A stretch of DNA of 64,000 nt, taken from positions 156,001-220,000 of the forward strand of contig JACYXH010000575.1 in the NCBI GenBank assembly GCA_026745465.1. The letters are read 5' to 3'. The translations under genes were made by a program, and so were the position numbers. Numbering within the stretch: the first letter of the stretch is position 1; every line of letters begins with the position of its first letter. Source of the DNA: Lota lota (lineage: Eukaryota > Chordata > Actinopteri > Gadiformes > Lotidae). Below the pieces are notes generated by a model. It had not been told where the DNA came from, did no database searches, and saw nothing but the letters and a program-made list of their open reading frames with translations. Shown one piece after another: positions 51,019 to 61,851 of this stretch.

Positions 51019-51657
51019 CCACATGCTTCAATATGCTTAAAGAATGTATATATTTAGCCGGATTCATAGAGTTGGAAGGACTGAAGTTTGAGTGTCTGAA
51101 GGCATTCGATAATCTGGAGAGCACCCTGGACCACCCACGGAAGATCAATCCAGGTCCGGAAATGAAAACGTCCTGCCATGCTTTTGCTCCAGCCATGCAC
51201 TGAGCTCAGCAAATTTCACTCGTTAGCCGTACCCCTGGGCTGTTCTAATCAGCGTATCCAGAGGGCTGGATGCAAATCCCGGGGCGGACCGCTTCAGAGC
51301 TTGTGCCTTGGACCGGCCGTTTTGGACCGTGTGGGAACAGGGCGCAGGGCAGTGATAGACTTCAATGTGCTTGGTTGTCGTAATTCCGCTCGCACTGTGT
51401 GACGTAAACAGCCATATCAAAATATACAACGTGTAACGATACGTGAAAATATAGAACCAGAAAAGTCTTTACCCAATACGTGCAAAAAGTAAACACACCT
51501 ACTCTCCCACGGTCACGTGTTCATCGCTTATATGATACACCATAAATAACTAATATATAACGCGAGTAATAACCATCGATAATACTGTCGTTACTACATA
51601 CAAATAGTGTGAACTAATCGTCCAGAATGTGTTTTTTTCCCCCTTTGGGTTTCAACG

Positions 51658-51930
<273 letters not shown>

Positions 51931-52529
51931 GGCGGAACGCGCACAAGATGGTTCCATTGCAACGATTCGATCTAAACGAACATTTTGGTTTTTAATCGAG
52001 GCCATCTTTTTATTTTTTATTTTACGACAATCGCTAGTCGTGAAACCACACTCAGTGATTTCGATATATATATTATTTTATTTTCAAAGGAGGTAAAAGC
52101 CCCATAGAACAGAAAGGATTTACAGGAGGTCTGGGGGAAAAGAGTGATGCGGAATTATGCGAGAATCAGGGCTGTGCAGGGTCGATTCTAGAAAAAGAGT
52201 GGCGATTTATAAAGACGAGGAAGGGGTTACGTGAGTGTAGACCCCCCGTAGATTGTGCCGACAGGTGTTAATGTCTTCTGGTGTTGGTAGGTTGGGGGCG
52301 TTATCCGAATGTTTAATCTCGCCAGGTAAAGTTCAATTACTTCACGACGTCGTGGGGCGTGTTCAAATGTTCACAGATTCAGAGTATGATTTGATATAGC
52401 ACAGTATCTGTGATAAGTAAGGATACAAAGATTATAGAAACGATCATTAGAATAGAAAGAGAAGAATTTGAAGAGAACTAACAATAAGTAATGCAACTCA
52501 AAAGACAGCGAGTGGTGGTCTTGCTGTGT

Positions 52530-53165
52530 TTTGTTCCCTCTCTCCCTCTCTCTGTCTATATTTATATATCACCCTCTCTCCTACTTGCTCTATTTCACCT
52601 CTCCCCACTCTGTCTCACACTCACTCTGTTCTCTGTCTATCGTTCTCTCTCTTTCAATATTTATCTCTCTTACTCAATCTCACACTCGCACCCTTTATAT
52701 CACTTTTACTCTACCTCACTCTATCTTTCTCTCTGCCTCTCCATTTCTCTTTCTCTCCCTCTCTCTTTTATTCTCCATCTCAATATATCTCCCCTGCTTT
52801 CTACCTTCCACTCTCTCTGTCTCCCTCCCCCCTCCCCCCATCTCCTTCTCTCTGTCTCCATCTCCCTCCCCCTCCCCCTCTATCTCCTTCTCTCTGTTTC
52901 CATCTCTCTCTCCCTCTCTCCGTGTCTCCCCCATTTCATTCTCCGCCTCCCTCTTCCCCGCCCTCTCTCGGTGTCTCCCCCATTTCATTCTCCGCCTCCC
53001 TCTTCCCCGCCCTCTCTCTGTGTCTCCCCCATTTCATTCTCCGCCTCCCTCTTCCCCGCCCTCTCTCTGTGTCTCCCCCATTTCATCCTTCGTCTCCCTC
53101 TCCCCCCGCCCCCCCCTCTCCCCCCTCCCCCCCCTCTCCCCTCCCCCCTCCCCTCTCCCCCCCCC
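52530..53165. repeat. Polypyrimidine tract directly after the exchanger stop
   Basis: About 640 bases of C/T on the + strand; GA-rich in the minus-strand transcript. It includes four 49-bp direct repeats at 52913-53103 (GTGTCTCCCCCATTTCATTC, then TCCGCCTCCCTCTTCCCCGC). Confidence 0.85.
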
Positions 53166-53168
53166 CGC

Positions 53169-54689
53169 TCAGAAGCCGGGGATGTGGCAGTAGGCCTCCA
53201 GGGAGGACAGCAGGATGTAGATGAACCAGAGGGACAGGAACAGGAAGAGGGTGAGGAGCTTGGCAGTCCGCGGCCCCCCCAGCTCCCCGCCCGACACGCC
53301 GGGCCGGCGTCGGTACAGCAGCACCATCACGCACCCCACCGCCATCACGGTGAACAGGGTGACGGAGAAGGCCAGCGAGCCCGGGTTCACCAGGAACTTC
53401 TGGCCCTTGGAGCTCCAGTAGACGGAGGCGAGGGTCCACGCCACCCCGATGCCCAGGAAGACGTTGACGGCGTTGGAGCCGGTGACGTTGCCGATGGAGG
53501 CGTCGGCGTACTGGTCCTGGATGGCCGCCACTTTACTGGCGAAGGTGTCTGTCGGTTTGGAAACGATGTGTTTGAATGATGGAATGAGAAAGAGGACATG
53601 AGTTGAGCCACCGTTATAATATTTAGTTTCTATTACTGTTTAAGATATGGTGAAGTCGTACTTTGTCAATCCCAGACCAAAAAAATCCAGGATTTATAAT
53701 AATTTTGGTCATTTAGCGTTTAAAATGTTTGTGCAAAAAATCCAAAGCAATTCTTTTTCCAACCCGTTTTTTATATTGAGTTTTCGTACGTTTCCGTTGT
53801 GCCTTCACCCCATCATGACTGATAGGTTAAAAAGAATTTGGCTGCAGTCGTTTTGTAAAAAAAAAACAGATAAAACTAAACTTGTACAATGTCCACAGTG
53901 GGAGATATGATGGCAGGACTCTTTATTGGGCCAGTGTTTTCTTCTGAAACTGGGAAGTTCCCTCTTGTAGTCAAGCAGACAATCAATGTTAATTTCACGT
54001 TTTTAAATTATTTTTTTCATTATCGTTTATTGGCGGCTTGTGCGTTTTTAAGCCCTGATTGTTCCCAGCGGTCCGCATTTAAAACACAGCCTCTATCAGC
54101 TCGTACACCGTTCCTCATCGCACGTTCTTTCCCTTTTTTCCATTCAGTAAACACCTCAGATCTGGGCCTCATTAGGCCTAACTACGCCCCCAGACAAACA
54201 CAGCCCAGCCACCCGTCTCCATTGGCCCGCGCGCTTGGTGAGGAACTCTGACGCGGCGCTGAAACTTCCCCGCCCAGCAACAGCGAGCCTCCCCGGCATC
54301 ACCGGCGCTCCGACGAGAGGAACCACAATAAACCAAACCTATTAATGGTTCTGTTCTCCCGCGCCGACGCCAGAAAGCAATAAAAAATGAAATGAGCAGC
54401 GTCCCCTGAAGCAGAGCTACATTCTGCCTTCTGGGTGTAATCGCTCCCCCACGGGGACACATTCAACTTTGATCAGATTTGTGTGTGTGTGTGCGCGTGT
54501 GTGTGTGTGTGCGTGTGTGTCTGTGCCTATGTGTGTGTCAGTGTGCGTGCGTGCCTGTGTGTGTGTGTGTCTGTGCCTGTGTGTGTGTGTATGTGTGTGT
54601 GTTTATGTATGTATGTGTGTGTGTTTGTGTGTTTGTGTATGTATGCCTGTGTGTGTGTGTGTCTGTGCCTGTGTGTGTGTGTGTGTGCC

Positions 54690-54722
<33 letters not shown>

Positions 54723-54799
54723 GTGTCTGTGTGTTTGTGTATGTGTGTGTGTGTGTGTGTCTGTGCCTGTGTGTGTGTCTGTGCCTCTGTGTGTATGTA

Positions 54800-54830
<31 letters not shown>

Positions 54831-57800
54831 CTGTGCCTGTGTGTGTGTCTGTGCCTGTGTGCGTGTGTGTGTGCGCCTCCACTTTGTTCTGCTTGTCGCA
54901 GTGCCGTTACGGAGGTGCGGCTCCTGACGTAGCGAGGCTAAGGTGATGGGGGGGGGGGGGAGGGAAGGCCACATTTGAAACGCTGTTCAAACATCGGCTA
55001 GTGAGTCTGTGCTTAGGGTGTTCCACTCCCGGGCCAATGGCACTGCGTTCGATCCCCGATGTCCGCAGCCTAACCTGTAGGCGTGCATGAGCATAATTCC
55101 CCCTGACCCCACACCCGCTCCTTAACGACAGGGATCTGAGGAATAATTCAGCGTCCGTTTCTTTGGATAAAAGCGTCTGCTCGATGCGGGAATAGTTTGA
55201 AATCCATCGCTGCACCAAAAGCAGGACCAGGGAAGTTTGTTTTCAACTACCAGGACTGTTAGCTTTAAACGTATTATATATATATACACATGCAGCAACT
55301 GTAGCTCCGGACGTAGAGCAGGTTGCCTGGCAACCGATAAAGGTGCGGGTTCCAGTGCCGAGGTGTCCCCGAGCCAGGCACTGCCCTGACCGCTGACCGC
55401 GCCCCCAGCACCTAGCACGGTGGCCACCGCCAGCGTGAGAGTGAATCGGGAAAGTGAACGATTCAGGAACCTCGCATGTCCTCCGAGGTTAGAAAACCAA
55501 CAGTAGAAATGGACTTTATTCACCGTCGAACTGACAGGGAACGCCCGGAACGTTCTGCAGGATGTACAACAGCCCAGTGATTTGAAACCAAAGCTAAAAA
55601 TATCCTAATGTTAAGCTGGGCTTGTCTAGCGCCATATGACAGGACTCTGACTTACAGAGAGATGTGAGCGCTGGAAATAACGCAAGAAAGACATCCCAGA
55701 ATAATCAAGTTTCCAGTGCAGTGCTACCACCGAGACTATCGGCTATCACACACACACACGCACATGCACACACACACACACATACACCCACACACACCTC
55801 TGTACCCAAACACACGTACTTGCATACACACATACACGCACATGCGCACACACACGCACACACACACGTACATGCACACACCCATATACACATACACACA
55901 TACACACACAATCATACATACACACACATACTACACGCACACACACATACACACACATACACACACACACACACACGCACATACACATACAAACACGCAC
56001 GCACACACACACATACACACCCACAACCACAACCACATGCACACAAAGCTGTCTGTTGTCAACAGCCTAATGACATAATACATATTTTGTAAGCTGCTGT
56101 GCTAACCAACTGTGCTACTCCCCAGAAACCAGTTAGCTTAGACATTATTCCTCCAGCCGGTTTTTTCCCTGTAACCTTTGAAGCTGCTCCTTTATTCCAA
56201 GGCTTGACTTCTGCCTTCCCTCCACGTCCTGCATGGAGATAGGCCCGACCGGTGGTCCTCCACAGATGAAGATTGATTCGGATGAGAATGTAAAAACTCC
56301 CAAAAACGGGGTTGGTGGGGTTTTACTCTTTAAACACAGAAGCTCCCGGGCTGCAGGGACTTTGGGACATAGTGCAGCTCTGACATGGACTGCAATCAAT
56401 ACGTTAACCTAATGAGAGCAGGCTGTGCTCCACCCGCAGGCTGACGCTGGTGAACTCATCGAGGAAGGCGGCTCTTCCCTGAGAGCTTGTAGCTATAGTT
56501 ACAGGTGGTAATGGAGCTCATTTCAGTGCGGGATGCTGCGCCCTCGGATGCTAAGGGAAACCAATGCAATTTAGGAGACACCTTTATCCAACATGATTGA
56601 GAGTAAATACCCAGACAGGTCATTAGGGAGCAGGTATTGGACTGGTGGCCTTTTGCTAACAGACCGTGGATGGTGAGGCTAGATCAGGAGGTAGTTGGAG
56701 ACCAGAGCACTATCCTGCAGTACCTTGGTTACCTCTAGCTAACTGTGTGAAGATAAACACCAGACACAACACAGCAGCGTCCCCACAGCCATGATCTGTG
56801 TTGACGGGATTAAGGAGAACCTTCTCCTTATCCATCACAAGCGGACAGGTTTTGACAACTAGCAATGTCACAAGCCGATCAATTGTGACCACTAGTGATG
56901 TCCCAAGCGGACATGTTTTGACCACTAGTGATGTCCCAAGCGGACATGTTTTGACCACTAGTGATGTCACTAGCGGACAGGTTTTGACCACTAGTGATGT
57001 CACTAGCGGCTAGATTGTGACCGCCCCCCCCCCCCCCCCCCCCCGCCCTCGTGACACAGTACACAGTACACAGTACACAGTACACAGTACACAGTACACA
57101 GTACAGTACAGTACAGTACAGTACAGTACAGTGACACAGTACACAGTACAGTAAAGTACAGTGACACAGTACACAGTACAGTAAAGTACAGTACAGTGAC
57201 ACAGTACATAGTACAGTACACAGTACACAGTACACAGTACAGTACAGTACAGGGACACAGTACAGTACAGTACAGTAGTACAGTGACACAGTACAGTACA
57301 GTACAGTAGTACAGTGACACAGTACAGTACAGTACAGTAGTACAGTGACACAGTACAGTACAGTACAGTAGTACACAGTACACAGTACAGTACAGTACAG
57401 TGACACAGTACACAGTTCAGTACAGTAGTACAGTGACACAGTACAGTACAGTAGTACAGGGACACAGTACAGTACAGTAGTACAGTGACACAGTACAGTA
57501 CAGTACAGTAGTACAGGGACACAGTGCAGACAGCTTGGGAACCAGACTGACCCGGGACGGAGGTCCCGAGCGCCACGAACACCACGGCGGTGACGGAGTC
57601 CTTGAGGCCCACGGTGCAGCCGAAGTGGGACGCCAGGTCGCCGGTCACCGCCGTCAGCACGCCGATGAGCGAGATGGACACGAAGAAGCACGCCCAGCCG
57701 TTCCAGTACTCGGTGGGCGGCACGAAGGCGAACAGCACCTTCCAGAACACGGTGAGGAAGTGCATGATGTAGTCGAAGCAGGACGGCAGGCGCTCCTCGC

Positions 57801-59940
57801 CGCTGTCCTCGTCGTCGTCGTCGCCTGGGAAACCAAGAAAACCAAAAAACCAAATCAACAGGCGCTCGCCACGTCACCCTTCCAAAGTAAAAGCCCGCAG
57901 CCCCCGCTTTTACTCTTTTACTCTTTTACTCTTTTACTCTTTTACTCTTTTACTCTTTTACTCTTTTTTACTCTTTTACTCTTTATCGTTTCCCTTCCTG
58001 GGTCGTTAAAGTACTGTCCTACCTTCTCTTTAAGTACACGCCACAAGGTGAATTCTACCAAAGTAAAGGTCCCCAGCTACCAGGCACTCACCACAACACA
58101 ACTCCATTTATACGACTACGTTAATAAGCATATATATATAGAAGCACATTTTGAAATCCTACCAAATATAAATTAGTCAATGATATCTTTTTTTTAATGT
58201 AGTTTTTTTGTTGTGGTAATTGTTGTTTAAAAACCAACAACGTTTTGCATTAATGGTTCTGTGTTAAAAAAAGAAGAAGATCCGGTCAGATGCCACCTAA
58301 CCATCATTGTATTTATCATGTGTTTCATTGTTCCTATCAGCATGTGAGCAGGCTTCGGGCCCCGGTGTGCCGGTGGTTTGGACCGCATGGTTCTGCGTTC
58401 TCCCCCGGTGCCACACACTCGGCAGATCCCCTCGTTTGTTCCCGTAAGTTTGTGCAGTTCTATTTAATGGGCTCAATTAGGTGTTCACCGAGTCATGCAT
58501 TTTTGATACCATGCTGAAAAAAATCCATCTCACCTCAGCAGGCCCTCAAAACACATTAAAACAGGCCTCCCCATCTGAGGCTTAATTGCAAAACTAGAAA
58601 ATAAAAGCCTGCGGCAGTAAAAGCCCAGGAGTGAATTCCATCACAGTAAAGGCCCCTCAAGTCCTTTTTATGGAAGCCCATGACAGCCCACACTAGTTGA
58701 CGTGTCTTTGGCTGGTCGTCACAGTAGTGACTACAGGGATATTACTATTTAGCTAAAAAAACTTTCTCTACACCACACAGGGCAACACTAGACAACAGCT
58801 GCTGGTGGAGCTGGTGGTGGGGCTGGTGGTGGGGTTGGTGGTGGGGCTGGTGGGGTTGGTGGTGGGGCTGGTGGTGGGGCTGGTGGTGGGGCTGGTGGGG
58901 TTGGTGGTGGGGCTGGTGGGGTTGGTGGGGTTGGTGGTGGGGCTGGTGGGGTTGGTGGTGGGGCTAGTGGTGGGGCTGGTGGGGTTGGTGGTGGGGCTAG
59001 TGGTGGGGCTGGTGGTGGGGCTGGTGGTGGGGTTGGTGGTGGGGCTGGTGGTGGGGTTGGTGGTGGGGTTGGTGGGGTTGGTGGTGGGGCTGGTGGGGTT
59101 GGTGGTGGAGCTGATGGTGGGGCTGGTGGTGGGGCTGGTGGTGGGGCTGGTGGTGGGGTTGGTGGTGGGGTTGGTGGGGTTGGTGGTGGGGCTGGTGGGG
59201 TTGGTGGTGGGGCTAGTGGTGGGGCTGGTGGGGTTGGTGGTGGGGCTAGTGGTGGGGCTGGTGGTGGGGTTGGTGGTGGGGTTGGTGGTGGGGCTAGTGG
59301 TGGGGTTGGTGGTGGGGCTGGTGGGGTTGGTGGTGGGGCTGGTGGTGGGGTTGGTGGTGGGGCTAGTGGAGGGGTTGGTGGTGGGGCTGGTGGTGGGGTT
59401 GGTGGTGGGGCTGGTGGGGTTGGTGGTGGGGCTGGTGGTGGGGCTGGTGGTGGGGTTGGTGGTGGGGCTAGTGGTGGGGTTGGTGGTGGGGCTGGTGGGG
59501 TTGGTGGTGGGGCTGGTGGGGTTGGTGGGGTTGGTGGTGGGGCTGGTGGGGTTGGTGGTGGGGCTAGTGGTGGGGCTGGTGGGGTTGGTGGTGGGGCTAG
59601 TGGGGTTGATGGTGGGGCTGGTGGTGGGGTTGGTGGGGTTGATGGTGGGGCTGGTGGTGGGGTTGGTGGTGGGGCTGGTGGGGTTGGTGGTGGAGCTGAT
59701 GGTGGGGCTGGTGGTGGGGTTGGTGGTGGGGCTGGTGGAGGGGCTGGTGGTGGGGTTGGTGGTGGGGCTGGTGGGGTTGGTGGTGGAGCTGATGGTGGGG
59801 CTGGTGGTGGGGTTGGTGGTGGAGCTGATGGTGGGGCTGGTGGTGGGGTTGGTGGTGGGGCTGGTGGAGGGGTTGGTGTATCCTGTGGCAGAGACTGGCT
59901 TCCCCCACCTCTGGTGTAATATAAGGTGCATGTTGGAGGT

Positions 59941-59987
<47 letters not shown>

Positions 59988-60213
59988 CAGGTGTGCATGT
60001 GTGTGTGTGTGTCTGTGTGCACGTGTGTGTCTGTGTGTGCATGTGCGTGTGTGTCTGTGTGTGTGCATGTGCGTGTGTGTCTGTCTCTGTGCGTGTGTGT
60101 GTGTGTCTCTGTGCGTGCATGTGTGTTTGTGTCTGTCTCTGTGCGAGTGTGTATGTGTGTCTTGTGTGTGGATGGGGCGTGCGTGTGCATGCGTGTGTCA
60201 GCTGTGTGTGTGT

Positions 60214-60292
<79 letters not shown>

Positions 60293-61851
60293 CGTCAGGT
60301 GTACCGGGGACTCACCTGCGCTCACAGTGACGGCGCTAACGAACTGCTCCCGCCAGCTGCTGCTGCCCACCACCAGCGCCAGGTTGGTCTTCTTAATGAG
60401 CTTGTCCACCGTGTTCTGCAGCAGGGCAGACAGCACGCCACAACATGACACAGAGTTCAGCTGGGGCCCTGCCGCTGTCCTCTCTATCAGCCGGGGCCCC
60501 TACCTCCAGTACTCTCTGTCAGCTGGGGCCCCTACCATTGTCCTCTCCATCAGCTGAGGCCCCTGCCGCTGTCCTCTATATAAGCTGGGGCCCCTACTGC
60601 CAGTACTCTCTGTCAGCTGGGGCCCCAACATACAGGGCTACAGTAGCCAGGGAAACACACACACACACACACGGGAGAAAAAGTGTAGCGAACCAAGAAG
60701 GTAAGCGAGGTCAGAGGTCAGGGCTGTGTGTTCGGGCCCTGTCTCTGTGATTGGGTGACCGGGGCCCCAGAGGCCCAGCACAGCAGTCTGAGTGGTGTTT
60801 GCTGTACTAAGGGGGCGACAAATGAGAACGCTGAGATTGTTCTTTTTTTTTTTTATGTTGTGTCGTGTTAGCTCATTGCGCTCTGCACACATCGAGCTCT
60901 TACTCAACAAAACATGACATTTACAACTTGTTGTTTGTACGCATCAGCACGTTCAAACCGGCGGGCGTATCACTCCGGTCCATAATAACAGGGTGTGTAC
61001 GACAACACAAAGATGTTCTCCCCCGCGCTCACATCCTGCTTTAGTTGGCGCAGAGTAGTCCAGTGGTTAGGGCGTTTGAATCCCGGCCGAAAGGTTCTAG
61101 GTTCGAAGCCCAGTGTCCGCAGTCTACCTGTGTAGACATCCTTGATCCGTTTGTCTTAACCCCTACCTGCTCGTTCAGAGTCTGGATCTGAATCCACTGT
61201 CAGTCGCTCAGTGTAACAGCGTCAGCTAGATGGCTCGACAGTGAAGCGCTAACCCACCTTGAATTCGTAGGACTCCTCGATGACCACCTCCAGGCGGACG
61301 TGCTCCCCCAGGCTGGGGCAGCCCATCTTGGCCACGTCCACAAGATCCACCATCGGCTTGTTATCGTTGGAGTCCCCTGCAACCAACACATGGTACAGTC
61401 CACAATGCTGTTGCTGGGATTGTAGATCAGGATTGACTGAACAAACTCAACATGATAAAGTCAAAAATACTGCTCTAGGTATTGTAGTTTAGGATTGGCC
61501 AAACAACCAACACATGGAACAGTCAAAATGGCTGTTCTAGTTATTGTAGTTTAGGCTTGACCAAACTCCACGAGCAAAGTTATCATCATCTGCTGGAATA
61601 GCTTCAAATAATGGAAACGATAATGTTTTATTATTAGTATAAGTGTTCATACCATAATTGTATCATCAACATGTTAGCATTGCTGTGTGCGAGGAGAAGC
61701 GCTAGCAGCTTGTTGTTTGTTTGTTTGTTTGTTTGTTTACTCACCGTGCTTCTGGCCCACCTCCAGCAGGATGGGCTCTTCCAGGACGATGATGAAGGTC
61801 TTGTTCTTCTCGTACTCCTCATCATCGATGATCTTCACATCCAGCAGCCTC
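53169..61851 (-). CDS. slc8a: Sodium/calcium exchanger (SLC8/NCX, NCX1/NCX4 type), last five coding exons (partial)
   Basis: NCX proteins exchange three Na+ for one Ca2+ across the plasma membrane. Exons on the minus strand: 61851-61745, 61376-61258, 60415-60316, 57824-57552 and 53548-53169; all junctions are GT-AG and phases agree, giving the last 325 residues. In order: end of Ca2+-binding domain 2 ([17 protein letters not shown], like the NCX1 exon A), [17 protein letters not shown], the linker and TM helix entry [14 protein letters not shown], then [20 protein letters not shown], the alpha-2 repeat with GTSVPDTFAS and [16 protein letters not shown], and C-terminal helices ending [21 protein letters not shown] and [10 protein letters not shown] are as in NCX1 and unlike NCX2/NCX3 (EYCHGWACF, GGPRGxKL). 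The fish-specific NCX4 cannot be separated from NCX1 here. Upstream exons lie beyond 64000. Confidence 0.93.
53549..54478. other. Exchanger last intron, proximal part
   Basis: Unique AT-rich sequence, then a GC-richer stretch (54180-54450) with no recognised exon. Confidence 0.5.
54479..54880. repeat. Imperfect (GT)n repeat, 400 bp
   Basis: GTGTGT broken by CTGTGCCTGT and TATGTATG variants at fairly regular spacing. Confidence 0.93.
54990..55190 (+). mobile_element. tRNA-derived SINE, head and tail
   Basis: GTGCTTAGGGTGTTCCACTC (A-box region), GCGTTCGATCCCCGATGTCC (B-box), CTAACCTGTAGGCGTGCATG, CGCTCCTTAACGACAGGGAT, and tail TTTGGATAAAAGCGTCTGCT. The most complete SINE in the window. Confidence 0.75.
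55296..55450 (+). mobile_element. Second tRNA-like SINE head
   Basis: GTAGAGCAGGTTGCCTGGCA (A-box) and GTGCGGGTTCCAGTGCCGAG (B-box) spaced as in a tRNA gene, then GACCGCTGACCGCGCCCCCA. A different family from the SINE at 54990; tail not found. Confidence 0.5.
55748..56030. repeat. Imperfect (CA)n repeat with ACGC and ATAC variants
   Basis: CACACACGCACATGCACACA-type sequence over 280 bp. Confidence 0.93.
56031..56840. other. Exchanger intron, unique sequence with SINE-like remnant
   Basis: No exon. CACCTTTATCCAACATGATT (56580-56600) is a decayed minus-strand SINE tail. Confidence 0.4.
56841..57022. repeat. Minisatellite, 33-bp unit, 5.5 copies
   Basis: Unit GCGGACATGTTTTGACCACT plus AGTGATGTCCCAA; the copies differ by a few bases. 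It ends at a run of 21 C (57024-57044). Confidence 0.9.
57056..57530. repeat. ACAGT satellite (5-bp and 7-bp units) beside an exchanger splice donor
   Basis: CAGTA and CACAGTA units alternate for 475 bp with higher-order blocks (GTAGTACAGTGACACAGTAC repeated). It ends 22 bases from the donor of exon 57824-57552. Confidence 0.93.
57902..57985. repeat. (TTTTACTC)n repeat
   Basis: About ten octamer units upstream of the 57824 acceptor on the minus strand. Confidence 0.9.
58797..59877. repeat. Large G-rich intronic minisatellite, about 1.08 kb
   Basis: Made only of GGTGGGGTT, GGTGGGGCT, GGTGGTGGGGCT and a few GATGGTGGGGCT/AGTGGTGGGGCT modules in mixed order. Every module length is a multiple of 3, so all frames stay open. 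It lies in the exchanger intron between 60316 and 57824. Confidence 0.95.
59938..60295. repeat. (GT)n repeat, perfect and imperfect parts
   Basis: Perfect GT blocks at 59941-59984 and 60222-60288 around an imperfect GTGTCTGTGTGCATGTGCGT middle. It ends 21 bases from an exchanger splice donor (60315). Confidence 0.93.
60440..60640. repeat. Short tandem repeat with AGCTGGGGCCCCTA core
   Basis: CAGCTGGGGCCC... followed by CTGTCCTCTCTATCAGC-like segments, about five diverged units of 35-40 bp (60458-60630), starting 45 bases beyond the acceptor side of exon 60415-60316. Confidence 0.75.
61048..61200 (+). mobile_element. tRNA-derived SINE
   Basis: GAGTAGTCCAGTGGTTAGGG (A-box) and AGGTTCTAGGTTCGAAGCCC (B-box), then CCGCAGTCTACCTGTGTAGA and CTGCTCGTTCAGAGTCTGGA. 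It sits 58 bases from an exchanger exon edge (61258). Confidence 0.7.

Noticed and set aside
58768-60448. Very long open frames (450-547 codons) reading Thr-Pro-Ser, Pro-Ala or Gly-Leu-Val repeats
   Set aside because: They come from a minisatellite and a GT repeat inside an exchanger intron. The Thr-rich frame brings fish antifreeze glycoproteins to mind, but there is no Thr-Ala-Ala pattern, signal peptide or exon structure.
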